DNA from: Siphonodentalium dalli
Taxonomy: Eukaryota; Mollusca; Scaphopoda; Gadilida; Siphonodentaliidae
Direction: 5' to 3'
DNA: 64,000 bases
NCBI GenBank assembly: GCA_032622095.1
Contig: CP136064.1
Span: 174,354,310-174,418,309, forward strand
Position numbers and translations under genes: made by a program. Shown piece by piece: positions 12,701-21,977 of this stretch (position 1 is its first letter; each line of letters begins with the position of its first letter). The notes under the pieces are model-generated. The model was not told the DNA's origin, did not search any database, and saw only the letters and a list, made by a program, of their open reading frames with translations.

Positions 12701-13996
12701 TCTTGGATGAAGCCATCTTCTGTATGCTTCCGAGTATCTGAAATCTTCTACCCTCTCCAATCTGGAAGACAAAACAGAATGACAAAAATAATGAGATCTG
12801 TCCTGTCTAATGTGGAATACAAAATGAAAGAACAAAAATAATGAAATTTAAATCAGTGCAAAAATAAGATATACTGTGGTCCGGTGCATACATTGAACAT
12901 ATGCCATTGAATTTCCTTATAGTGATGAACATCCATACCAAATTTTATTGAGAACCGAGCATTATTGTTCAAGTTATGTCCTGAACAGACATCAGACAGA
13001 CCAAAAAGCCAACATTTCCAGATAAACAAAGATGAATAACACTAGAATGGAAAATCTGAACAAAACGATGGAATATTCTACTGAATATACTCATAGTAGG
13101 GAACATCCATACCAAGTGTCATTGAGATCCGAGCACTATGGCATGAACAGACATTAGGAGGATGTACGTACGAACGTCCGGACAGACAGATGCAAATCAA
13201 TATACCTTTTTTTAAAAGGGGCTATAATATTAATCACAGACATTTGATTCGCTGCGTTATCTTGGATTGGTCATCTTCTGTATGCTTCCGAGTATCTGAA
13301 ATCTTGTACTCTCTCCAATCTGGAAGACAAAACAAAATGTTAAAAATGATGAGATCTGTCCTGTCTAATGTGGAATACAAAGTGAAAGAACAAAAATAAT
13401 GAAATTTAAATAAGTGCAAAAACAAGATATACTGTCGTCCGGTGCATACATTGAACATATGCCATTGAATGTCCTTATAGTGTTGAACATGCATACCAAA
13501 TTTCATTGAGATCCGAGCACTACGGTTCAAGTTATGACATGAACGAATATTGGGCGGATGTACGAATGCACGTCTGGACAGACAGGTGCAAAACAATATA
13601 CCCTTTTTTGAAAAGGGGCTATAATAACCACAGACATTTGGTTCGCTGCGTTATCTTGGATGTGGCCATCTTATGTATACTTCCGAGTATCTGAAATATT
13701 CTACCTTCTCCAATCTGGAAGACAAAACAGAATGACAAAAATAATGAGATCTGTCCTGTCTAATGTGGAATACAAAATGAAGAACAAAAATAATGAAATT
13801 GAAATCAGTGCAAAAACAAGATAACTGTCGTCCGATGCATACATTGAACAGATGCCATTGAATGTCCTTATAGTGGTGAACATCCATACTAAATTTCATT
13901 GAGATCCGAGCAGTACGGTTCAAGTTATGACATGAACAGACATTGGGCGTATGTACGCATGGATGTTCAGACAGACAGGTGCAATACAGTATACAG
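9731..13996. repeat. Hairpin-unit tandem array, copy 2 of a large duplication
   Basis: Starts at exactly the same base (GGGGGCTCCC) as copy 1 at 2652 and runs parallel to it at an offset of 7079-7082 until about 11.9 kb. It then contains about 954 bp more (two extra units near 12250 and 12645) and rejoins copy 1 at an offset of 8036. It has eight terminal hairpins (near 10462, 10858, 11418, 11692, 12250, 12645, 13206, 13602). The right ends of the two copies differ: copy 1 continues into a further unit while copy 2 stops near 13996. Only a few mismatches per kilobase are visible, so the duplication is recent. Confidence 0.85.
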
Positions 13997-14214
13997 CGTA
14001 CCCATTATTAAATATTTTGAAATATATATGTTCTTGAATGTTTCATATAGACACTGACTTTTGCACAAATTGCTCGGATTAGCCAAACATTGCAAAAATG
14101 ACCAACTTTAGGTAAAATTATGGTACTCTTTCTTAACAGAATCGGTTTGACCTACAAACATCATAGTAATCCAGCAGTACCCATCAGCATGATATAGCAC
14201 ATTAGCAGGACAAC
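13997..14214. other. No recognisable feature
   Basis: AT-rich spacer between the array and the second TTAA MITE. Confidence 0.3.
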
Positions 14215-14218
14215 TTAA

Positions 14219-14810
14219 AGGGGTACTGTACCCAAGATGTTGTTGTTGGTTTCTATAATCCCCGAGTCGGAGAATAAGGTAACAACTTTTCCATTTTTTG
14301 AAAGTCTGTTGAGTACGAAGTATTGTTACGGATGGCAAATTTACCGGAATGCAAAAATACAAATTGTCGTTGTCGAGTAATTTTTGTACAGTTTTCAACC
14401 AAATGAATCAAATAAACATTATATTATATGCTTAGTAGTCCCATATACTCATTTAAGTTAGTGTATGGTCACTAGTCAATGAGTGGCTTGGGTTTTCTCC
14501 CCGTATAAGCATAATGTTTCAAACGATCGTGTGTGCAATTGTTTTATTAATCCAGTATTCCTCAATTATAATTTGATTACGTTTTGTACACGGAAATTCC
14601 AATTTTAAGAGACGCCATTTTATGGCTGGAGCCATAAAATCAATTTATATTAAATTATTAACTTTTAAATTATTAAATTTTAAGATAGCCTATTAACCTG
14701 AGCGTTTACAGAATACATCTTCGACTCAAATTACTTATATTTCTATATAGTATCGATAATAGATCGTTGTTATCACCGGGAATTTATTGAAAATGGCGTA
14801 CAGTACCCCT
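14219..14810. mobile_element. TTAA-flanked MITE, copy 2 (592 bp)
   Basis: Begins AGGGGTACTGTACCC and ends GGCGTACAGTACCCCT between TTAA at 14215-14218 and 14811-14814. The interior aligns with the copy at 6404-6987 in the same orientation, with scattered substitutions and small indels. The left inner end has lost the perfect match to the right end. Confidence 0.8.
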
Positions 14811-14893
14811 TTAACCTGGGGTGGTATTAAAAATGAAAATGTCTTAAGAATAGTAAGTTATGAGGGTTATTAGCTATTATAACTGTTATTATG

Positions 14894-15029
14894 TTATTAA
14901 TTGGTTGTTTCTATATTGGCCGAGTTATGAGGCCGAGGTCTGTCGTATTGGCTGAGGCTGCAGGCCGAAGGCTAATACGGCAGACCGAGGCCTCATAACT
15001 CGGTCAATGTGGAAACAACCAATTAATAA
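14894..15029. repeat. Long GGCCGAG foldback
   Basis: Two 56-base arms (14894-14949 and 14974-15029) are near-perfect reverse complements, starting TTATTAATTGG and ending CCAATTAATAA, with a 24-base centre. The arms are rich in GGCCGAG, and the transcript would form a very stable hairpin. It may be an independent MITE or the outer end of the transposon candidate whose left inverted repeat is at 15478. Confidence 0.8.
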
Positions 15030-15368
15030 GTATTTTATTAATTAGAAACAATGGCAATAATTGTTTCAGAGGATCAATATATTAACATAGATATACCAAT
15101 GTGTGTTTTATTAAATTAACAATTATTCCAGCAATTTTTATTCTTGCGAACTTTGTGAAGAACTTGCAGCGATTTGACAGTGCTGTCAGTTTGCACTGGG
15201 AATGATATTGATACGGATACATGTAGTTCATCCACGTACATCTATATTTACTCCCAAAAACATTGACTGTCCGTAGTTCATCCGAAATCAACTGCAATCT
15301 ATCTTCCGTCGACCCAACATTCTTTGCCGATCGAGCTAATTACGCATGACGTCATTTACGCTACCTTG

Positions 15369-15452
15369 ACTTATTGGCCGCGTTTTCTACTTATTGGCCG
15401 ACTTTTTGTTACTTATTGGCCGCGTTTTCTACTTATTGGCCGACTTTTTGTT
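15369..15452. repeat. 42-bp tandem repeat, two exact copies
   Basis: The unit holds ACTTATTGGCCGCGTTTTCT followed by ACTTATTGGCCGACTTTTTG and TT, so it is itself a half-unit dimer. Copies are 15369-15410 and 15411-15452. The TTGGCCG motif also occurs just outside the right inverted repeat (near 20672), which suggests subterminal binding sites of a transposase (inference). Confidence 0.75.
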
Positions 15453-15507
15453 ACTTATGACGCGGGCAGCGTTCTACATATCGTCGGTGTAATTCAAACA
15501 CCTCGTA

Positions 15508-16010
15508 AAAATGATTTTTTCTCGTTTTGGCGCGAAAACCTTTTTTGCCGATTCGGAATCTACGGATGCGATTACATCGGATAAATTCTTATCAGGGCTG
15601 AACTCCAATCAGAAATAGAAGTTTTAGACATGTGATTAAACCTCGTAAAATTTATTGGTCCTTTTTGTAAATTCAGAAAAGTCGTAAAATTATGCGATGT
15701 TTCTGAATTGGTTAAAACGTGCGCGGTGTTTTGTTTCGTCATTTTATACGTCATTTGTGCAGGCGGGAAAATTACTCTCCAGTAAACAACTTTCCAAGAT
15801 TCGAATAACGACAGCTTTAATATTATTCTTCATTCCAACACTGTTTCAAGATACAGATATCAAGGTTAGTATTAATACATTTTCAGCCCCGATATACGCG
15901 ACGAATTATTCATAAATGATGATTATCTCACGTGTTATGCAGGTTGAAGTTTAGCAAGACATTGCATGCTGTTCGACGATTTAATCCACCTATAGTGCAT
16001 TTATCATTAT
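15508..16010 (+). other. Left interior of the transposon candidate
   Basis: Contains CCTCGTAAAA motifs and no long coding frame. A good splice-donor match (CAAG|GTTAGT near 15864) could end a 5' leader exon that joins the acceptor at 17804-17805. That would place the repeats and the SINE in an intron. This is inference only. Confidence 0.3.
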
Positions 16011-16790
16011 TAGCTCAACTTACTTTTGTAAGTTTGAGCTATTGCCATGGCTTGGCGTCCGTCGTCCGTGTGTGCGTGTGTCCGTCAACAATTTCCTTTG
16101 GCGCGGGCTACAGGTCGTACCTTTGGTCTGATCTTTATGAAATTTGTAAAGGCTGTAGATGGGAACAAGTCATTTTGGGGTAATTCGGCCATTTTAGAAT
16201 TTACTCTTTGCATCAATAAATCCTTTGTCACACCATAATCACCACATCCCTGATCCGAGTCATTTTGGGGTCATTCGGCCAAAAAACATGGCCACTGCTG
16301 GCCATCTTGGATTTCAAAATTCAATCCATTGGCGCGGGCTACATGTCGTACTGTTCGTTTGATCATCATGAAATTTGTCATGGATGTTAATATTGACATG
16401 TAGATGGGAACGAGTCATTTTGCGGTCGTTCAGCCGAAAAACATGGCCGCCAGCAGCCATCTTGGATTTTACTCTTTACATGACTAAATCCATTGGCACA
16501 GGCTACAGTTCATACCTTTGATCAGATCATTATGAGATTTGTAAAGGCTGTAGATGGGAACAAGTCATTTTGGGGTAATTCGGCCATTTTAGAATTTACT
16601 CTTTGCATCAATAAATCCTTTGTCACACCATAATCACCACATCCCTGATCCGATCATTATGAAACCTGTTATGAATGTTGATATTGACATGAACATCTAG
16701 TCTTACTTAGACATTTCAATTAGCACTTTTCCTATTCCTCCATTTACTGTCGACCATTAAATTATTCCCCTACCTAAGTTGAGCTACAGT
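16011..16790. repeat. Hairpin-ended dispersed repeat with internal duplication
   Basis: The left end is a hairpin (TAGCTCAACTTA...TAAGTTTGAGCTA, 16011-16041) followed by 'gcgtccgtcgtccgtg'. The interior repeats 'gatgggaacaagtcattttgggg' and 'aaaaacatggcc' segments; for example, 16158-16250 recurs almost exactly near 16551-16650. CCTAAGTTGAGCTA lies at the right (near 16774). This hairpin and GTCCGTC arrangement is shared with 49.5 kb and, inverted, 56.2 kb. Confidence 0.7.
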
Positions 16791-17054
16791 GTCATTGACA
16801 CTTTCATATTATGATACCATATGCCCCCTATTTTGTTCCAGGGGAGGGGTATATTATATTCTATTCCGTCAGTTGTCCGTCCGTTCTCAAGAGGGCATAC
16901 TTATATGAGGTAGTTGACATTTATATGGATGAGATGTATAGAGTGTCCGACAAATTATGAGGGTATCCCACGAGTGACGATATACATGTAGTACCCTTAC
17001 GTCGGTAATGTCGTCCGTCATGTTGTCTGTCTGTTCGTTGTTTCCGTGTCCGCT
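16791..17054. repeat. Second hairpin/GTCCGTCCGT-type repeat, split by the SINE
   Basis: Contains a GCCCCCT...AGGGGAGGGG hairpin near 16823-16852 followed by 'gtcagttgtccgtccgttc'. Its continuation after the SINE ('catcgcttcattgga' from about 17377) suggests that the SINE inserted into this element. Confidence 0.5.
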
Positions 17055-17063
17055 CCATAAAAG

Positions 17064-17367
17064 TGCGGGGCCTCGGTGGCTCAGTTGGCAAGGTGTCCGA
17101 CTCCAATGCCAACTTGCCCCCCAGCGCTGTCGGGCCGGGGTTCGATTCCCAGTTGGGAAATTGAATCTTTGTGTTCGTTATCTGGTGGAGTTTGGCAGTT
17201 ACTCGCCGAACGTCGGTGGTTTATAACCGTGGATCAGCGACTGTGACCTCGTGGGCAACATAAGGCCACTAGCTGTGAAGCGGGGAATTTCCACCACCAA
17301 TAAAACTGGCGTCGCGATATGACCTTAGCTGTTGAAAGCGACATTGAACACCAAATAACCAAACCAA
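17064..17367 (+). mobile_element. tRNA-derived SINE with 9-bp target duplication
   Basis: The head carries a pol III A box (TGGCTCAGTTGG, 17077-17088) and a perfect B box (GGTTCGATTCC, 17139-17149), 50 bases apart. The body continues to a 3' end 'gcgacattgaacaccaaata' plus an AACCAACC-type tail. This tail is the one common in mollusc and other metazoan SINEs. The 9-bp direct repeat CCATAAAAG flanks it (17055-17063 and 17368-17376), so the insertion is complete. It has no coding capacity and would depend on a LINE partner. The A-to-B distance is slightly enlarged compared with a true tRNA. Confidence 0.85.
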
Positions 17368-17376
17368 CCATAAAAG

Positions 17377-17760
17377 CATCGCTTCATTGGAATTTGTTTG
17401 AAACTTAACATAATTATGTGCTCATAATGAGGAGAAGATATATCGTGCACAATCGTTTTCAATTTGTAAAGGTCAAGGTTATTTTCTCGATTGAGTCAGT
17501 AGATACCACCCTCGTGTAAAGGATTTGTGTAAGAATGGCTTTAAGTGATAATAATGTTTGATATGTGATTTGTCATATGTCAAGATCACGTGGTGCTTTC
17601 AGACTCATACGTCGCATGCACCACTACTTGTCCGCTTCTTCTTGTGCATTTTATCTTCAGAGTGACGTATCATTGTTATATATTTATTCCGGCAGTCAGA
17701 TATTTAGAACGTCGGTCATAAGGGGCAGTCAATCTGGTAAATTGTGAATGACCTAACCAC
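17377..17760. other. Repeat remainder and unassigned sequence
   Basis: The first part continues the element interrupted by the SINE ('gaaacttaacataattatgtg'). The rest, to 17760, has no clear feature apart from short open frames. Confidence 0.35.
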
Positions 17761-17805
17761 CAATGCAACTTGATTGTCCTGATTTTGTCATTCTTATATT
17801 TTCAG

Positions 17806-18011
17806 GCTTGATGTCTTCTCAGTGGTGCGAGAGACCCAGTGACCCCAGTGCGCAATCCGCTCGTAATCTGATGCGAATTCTCCAGGCGAGAGAGACGGGG
17901 AAATTTGCAGGAAATAGCTTTAAGTACATCGAGACAGTGTACTATTCTTTGTATAGAAACTCTACCCCGAGGTACCAGGTGATCGAAGGTGACCCCATCC
18001 AAGATAAATGA
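17806..18011 (+). CDS. Possible small upstream exon or ORF, 66 codons
   Basis: A good acceptor (TTATATTTTCAG, ending 17805) precedes an ATG at 17811 that opens 66 codons to a TGA at 18009-18011. The product begins MSSQWCERPSDP and contains YYSLYRNSTPRYQVIEGD. I recognise no family. It overlaps the start region of the larger ORF in another frame, so both cannot be one reading frame without splicing. A CAG|GTGATC donor at 17978/17979 would end it in phase 0, but I could not find a matching acceptor in phase. It is either a leader peptide, an exon of the transposon gene, or chance. Confidence 0.25.
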
Positions 18012-18048
18012 AAATCGATTGAGTGGAAATTTCATCCAAACTGCGTCA

Positions 18049-19350
18049 ATGGATGCCAGAATGTTTTCAAGAGGGAGGAAACTCGTTAAAATGGCACTGT
18101 CTTCTTCGAATGTGATAACAACACCTCCACCGGAAGTAGTGATAGCAAAACCTTCTGCTGATGTGATAACAACACCTCCACTGGAAGGATTGATACCCAC
18201 ACCCCCAGTGGAAGTAGTGATAACACTTCCACCGGAAGTAGTGATAACACCTCCACCGGAAGTAGTGATAACAACACATCCACCGGAAGTAGTGATAACA
18301 ACACCTCCACCGGAGGTAGTGATAACAACACCTCCAGCGGATGTAGTGACAACAACATCCCCAGTTGAAGGATTCATAACAACACCAGCACCGGAAGTAG
18401 TGATAACAGAACATTCAACAGAAGGAATGGTTATAACACGTCACACAGCAGTAGTGGTAACAACACCTCCTACAGAGGTAAAACACTTTGGTAATCAATT
18501 TGGTGACGAATTCACAACGAGCGATGACAGGATGGATCACATACTGCAAAATCCGTCAGCAATGTCCATTTACCGAATCCAAAATGGGAATATTGAACAA
18601 TATGGTGCCCTTCCGCAATTTGAACATTTTTGCGAATTTGGAAGTGGTCTGCATACATGTAATAACTTTTGTGTGACTGAATTGACACGTGGTGACAGCA
18701 CTAAATTTTTGCAACAGACTGAAGACGAATATCTGGACGACTCTCGGAACTCACAGGATTCGCAGGACGATACGGATATGAACGATTACCCAGACGATTC
18801 GGACATGGACCCAGACTGGGAACCAGAACCCACACCGAAACGTTATGTTTTCGAAGTAGATATGAACGATACCAATGACACTCCGCCAAATACATCTATC
18901 GAAGAAACTGTGTCGAACATTGCACATGAACATATTCAGACAAATGCTGCTGTGCCAAACACCAAACAACGAAAGCGTCCTGCGCCTGAGAAGTGGGAAC
19001 GCGCCGTTAATAAAACAAAGCGAATGCGTGGTGAACAGTACATGTCCGTCAATAAGACAGTTGGTCAGAAGCAGTGTTATAACAAACAAAAAGGTGCACG
19101 TAAAATTAAGGATGCTAAATGTGTCAACTTATGTAAAAATAGGCGCAGTTGTCATGAGTTGACCACGGAAGATCGCTCGTCGATATTCAATCAATTCTGG
19201 ACAAACATGACGTGGATGGAGAAAAAAACGTACATTGTCAACCTTGTTACAAAATTACCTAGTAAACATTCTGAAGGCAATAGAAAGTTTTCCTATGTCT
19301 ATCACCTTAAAACCAAAGACAAAATATATACAGTATGCAAAAAAAATTAA
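18049..19350 (+). CDS. Transposase-family N-terminal protein with Pro/Val repeat, truncated
   Basis: From the first in-frame ATG the product is 433 residues. The order is a short leader, a low-complexity block of a nine-residue repeat (VVITTPPPE-like, about residues 20-145), and a Thr/Ser linker. An acidic stretch follows (DDSRNSQDSQDDTDMNDYPD), then a basic RKRPAPEKWERAVNKTKRMR segment with KCVNLCKNRRSCHEL and RSSIFNQFWTN, ending YHLKTKDKIYTVCKKN. The part from the basic segment onward follows the pattern 'RKR..PEKW..N..K..R..GE.Y...C...C......R..IF..FW' and 'VCKKFFL.TL'. That pattern occurs in many invertebrate transposase-like proteins upstream of the catalytic domain. The stop falls where 'FFL.TL' is expected, so the catalytic half is missing. 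It lies inside the inverted-repeat element and is probably a remnant or regulator. Confidence 0.55.
   Translation: MDARMFSRGRKLVKMALSSSNVITTPPPEVVIAKPSADVITTPPLEGLIPTPPVEVVITLPPEVVITPPPEVVITTHPPEVVITTPPPEVVITTPPADVVTTTSPVEGFITTPAPEVVITEHSTEGMVITRHTAVVVTTPPTEVKHFGNQFGDEFTTSDDRMDHILQNPSAMSIYRIQNGNIEQYGALPQFEHFCEFGSGLHTCNNFCVTELTRGDSTKFLQQTEDEYLDDSRNSQDSQDDTDMNDYPDDSDMDPDWEPEPTPKRYVFEVDMNDTNDTPPNTSIEETVSNIAHEHIQTNAAVPNTKQRKRPAPEKWERAVNKTKRMRGEQYMSVNKTVGQKQCYNKQKGARKIKDAKCVNLCKNRRSCHELTTEDRSSIFNQFWTNMTWMEKKTYIVNLVTKLPSKHSEGNRKFSYVYHLKTKDKIYTVCKKN
18110..18480. repeat. 27-bp coding minisatellite
   Basis: About a dozen copies of a 27-bp unit (consensus GTAGTGATAACAACACCTCC plus ACCGGAA) make the Pro/Val/Thr block of the overlapping gene. 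Because the unit length is a multiple of three and free of stops, the antisense strand is open as well in three frames. This explains the antisense ORFs at 17802-18414. Confidence 0.85.
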
Positions 19351-19469
19351 TTTTGTTTGGATGGACATGACGTTAGCATAACTCCGAGTTTGAAACTGGA
19401 CTTGATTATATTGTTTTAATTTTGTTTGGGTGGGCATGACGTTAGCTTAACGCATGCACACACTTGATT
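19351..19469 (+). repeat. Short direct repeat after the stop codon
   Basis: 'ttaattttgtttgg(a/g)tgg' followed by 'catgacgttagc' occurs at 19348 and again near 19418, about 70 bp apart. It may be the 3' untranslated part of the gene. Confidence 0.5.
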
Positions 19470-19735
19470 TTATACTCAAAAACGACTGTGTGCAAATTGT
19501 CCACACAACTGTGTGAAGGTTGAAAATGAACAAAAGTGTGTGCCAACTTGTGTGTAAAAATACACAGTGTGATTATACACAAACTTGTGATATAATAGCA
19601 CACACTTGTTGTAAATATTATACAACACGTTGGTGTATATAACCACACAATGTGTATATTGTACACACAATTGTTTTCACGATCAACCTTCACACAGTTA
19701 TGTGCACAATTTGCACACATTCGTATTTTGAGTGT
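19470..19735. repeat. GTGTG-rich palindromic element
   Basis: The left side (ATACTCAAAA, then 'ctgtgtgcaaattgtcc', then 'ctgtgtgaaggttga') is inverted at the right ('tcaaccttcacacag', then 'cacaatttgcacaca', ATTTTGAGTGTAT). The middle is a series of TGTG/CACA repeats that also pair. The antisense Cys-rich open frame (19442-19720) is a by-product of TGT/TGC codons. Confidence 0.75.
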
Positions 19736-20172
19736 ATTGTTCTATATATAATGATCCACAATGCTGACCATGAACACATTATGCATGATAAATAAAGTTG
19801 GATTTCACTCGTTAGTCCAATATCACCATTATAAGACATAACCCGTATAATTGAAGAGATGTATACTCACACTCACAACCTGATTAATTTATAATCATGT
19901 CACAATCATGTGTGCGGATGGGTTCGACGTCATGTCACGAGTGGCCACGGGTGGATTCGAACGAGAGGTCGGGGGCCTCGAGTTATCACCCTTTCGCGCT
20001 CGCAGCATTGTAATTACGACGTCCTATCCCTATGTGGCATTCTGTGTTTATAATACACCCACTCGTAAATCTTCAGAACATAAACGTGTGTCTTATTGCT
20101 ATCTATTTCCAAATTACTGCACACGTCAACGGTTAAATGCATTATGGAACATGTTCCATAACATTTAAAGGT
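19736..20172. other. Unassigned sequence
   Basis: No gene is seen. A tRNA B-box-like word lies on the minus strand near 19953-19963, without a matching A box. Confidence 0.35.
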
Positions 20173-20280
20173 TGTGGGACGGCTCTGGAGAGCCCGGTCT
20201 ACCTAATCAATACGACACAGACGCTCTGCTTTGAAACGTAGGAGTCGTATTCATTAGGTGGACTGTAGAGAGCCATGTTA
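20173..20280. repeat. Small foldback
   Basis: GGCTCTGGAGAGCCCGGTCT followed by ACCTAATCAATACGAC at the left pairs with GTCGTATTCATTAGGTGGAC followed by TGTAGAGAGCC at the right, with a centre of about 35 bases. It is probably a MITE remnant inside the larger transposon candidate. Confidence 0.65.
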
Positions 20281-20689
20281 TGTTTGTTTTTATTGAGAAC
20301 GAGTGTGTAATGGCGTGTTTATGGACTAGTTATCCGTTATTCAGAAATATCATATAATAAGAAAACGCACAAAATTGTAATTCGGTAACCTCGTAAAAGT
20401 CGAGAAACCTCGTATAATTTTACCGCATAATATAATTTGAACAAGAAAGCTCGCTATTCCATAATTGTGAATTTTCTCGCTAATCACAAGATAAATTTTG
20501 AAATGATCATATCACAATTATCAATGAAAGCGAAGCGGATACCATGGTATCAATCACTTTGCTGAACGACGTATGACATGGAAGTCATTCAGTTTTTTGT
20601 CTCTCCTGTAAAATGTGTTTTCGGCGGCAAGTTTTTTTCTACGAGGTGTTTGAATTACACCGACGATATTGCGGCCGATAACCTATAGC

Positions 20690-20923
20690 TAATTAATAAA
20701 AACTATTATAGCTATTATAATTGTTATAAACTATTTATTATTTATATAATCATTTATTAATTGTTATAACTATTTATTAATTGTTATATAATTATTAATA
20801 TAATTATTATAATTGTTATAAACTATTTATTAATTGTTATATAATTGTTATAAACTATTTATTAATTGTTATAAACTATTATAACTGTTATAAACTATTA
20901 TAGCTATTATAATTGTTATAAAC
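20690..20923. repeat. AT-rich minisatellite
   Basis: Irregular tandem copies of 'attgttataaactatttatta' and 'ctattatagctattata'. The same motif occurs at 14867-14892, on the other side of the transposon candidate. The array ends where the Penelope-like coding sequence begins. Confidence 0.8.
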
Positions 20924-21435
20924 CTTTCATCTCACCAGTTGGACTCCCATGAAAAAAGTGTTTTAGAAAAGGGACTTTCGTTTTGCTCAACTACCAATCT
21001 TGATCAAATTAATCTATGTGGCGAATTGGAAGAATATTTCCGCCGAATGAGACTGAAAGAATATTTTCACGAACGCAATGAGAAAGATGAAACTGATGAC
21101 AGTCAAACTTCTCTCGCCGATAATTGTTCTGACGCTAAAAAAATGGGATGTTTCTAAGAAGCAGTCTATACATGGACTCGATCCCCCATCTGGGCGCAGT
21201 GATTGTCTAGATACTTACATATCTACATTTAGAAATCGTGCTGTGAGCGAAATACTTACCAAACGTAACAAAACCCGATAATATATGTCATATCAGGAAC
21301 GCAAAGCTGTGAAATCTTTAAAGAACAATACGAATTTGGCCGATAAAGGAGGTGCCACAGTAGTTATGGAATCTGACAAATATGATGCTGAAGTCAAACG
21401 CCAACTCTCGAACGAGAATTATTACGCTCATGTAA

Positions 21436-21977
21436 CAGGGGGGGGGTGAAAAAATTTCTTCCGGCACGTATGCCGGGGTGGGTGGGTGGTCAAAGCCACC
21501 AACAAGCAATTTTTTCCGCAACTAAAAAAAAAAATTCCTGCTTGTTTTTAGTGTTTTGGCAATGAGTTGGGCTTCAAAACCACTTTGAATGAGAGAAATA
21601 ATGTAATTCTAACTGGTAAACTGACTGCAGGCAGTTATCGTGTTGTATTTTGTTGCAAATTTAGAAATCCAAGATGGCCGCTGGCAGCCATATTTTTTTG
21701 GCCGAATGACCTCAAAATTACTCATTCCTATTTACATGTCCATGTTAACATCCATGATAAATAGTATGCACAGAAATTCATATACAGCTGTTTACAGTGA
21801 ATTTCCCCCCGCAAATCTCTGTTTTAGTGTTAAAAGGGGGGGTGGGTGTAAAAAAATGGTCGGAAAAAACTGCCGAAAACGGAAAAAAATTTGGCGGTGG
21901 GGGTGGGTGGGTACAAAAAATGATCGAAAGGGAAAAAATGCCATACGTGCCTGAATTTTTTTTCCGACCCCCCCCTG
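21436..21977. mobile_element. hAT-like MITE inserted in the Penelope element (542 bp)
   Basis: The ends are inverted: CAGGGGGGG... at the left and ...CCCCCCCTG at the right, followed inward on both sides by a GGCACGTATG word. The 7-bp CATGTAA flanks it (21429-21435 and 21978-21984). Removing the insert restores the spacing of the reverse-transcriptase frame between NENYYAHV and the next block. CAGGG ends fit hAT elements, which normally make 8-bp duplications, so one flanking base may have been lost. Confidence 0.75.

Larger units (their letters stand above)
15478..20669 (+). mobile_element. Candidate 5.2-kb DNA transposon with perfect 30-bp inverted ends
   Basis: Bases 15478-15507 are the exact reverse complement of 20640-20669 (30 of 30). 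Near both ends the motif CCTCGTA recurs (15501, 15642, 20389, 20408), as expected for subterminal transposase sites. Between them lies a gene with a transposase-family N-terminal domain (18049-19350). The true outer ends may lie further out, because TTATTAATTAG-like sequence occurs at 15036 and, inverted, near 20690. The flanking DNA on both sides is an AT-rich 'ctattataactgttat' minisatellite, perhaps the insertion target. Later insertions (a hairpin repeat and a SINE) lie inside. No target duplication was defined. Confidence 0.55.

Noticed and set aside
2652-13996. CRISPR-like spaced repeats
   Set aside because: Units are hundreds of bases long, diverged, and in a eukaryotic context; no spacers or cas genes.
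17802-18377. 191-codon antisense ORF rich in Gly/Val/Thr
   Set aside because: Antisense shadow of the 27-bp coding minisatellite.
19442-19720. Cys-rich 92-codon minus-strand ORF resembling a small secreted peptide
   Set aside because: The cysteines come from TGTG repeats of a palindromic element; no signal peptide and no codon bias.
19940-20000. Possible tRNA gene on the minus strand (B-box-like GTTCGAATCC)
   Set aside because: No A box and no cloverleaf arms could be matched; at most a decayed tRNA-derived repeat.
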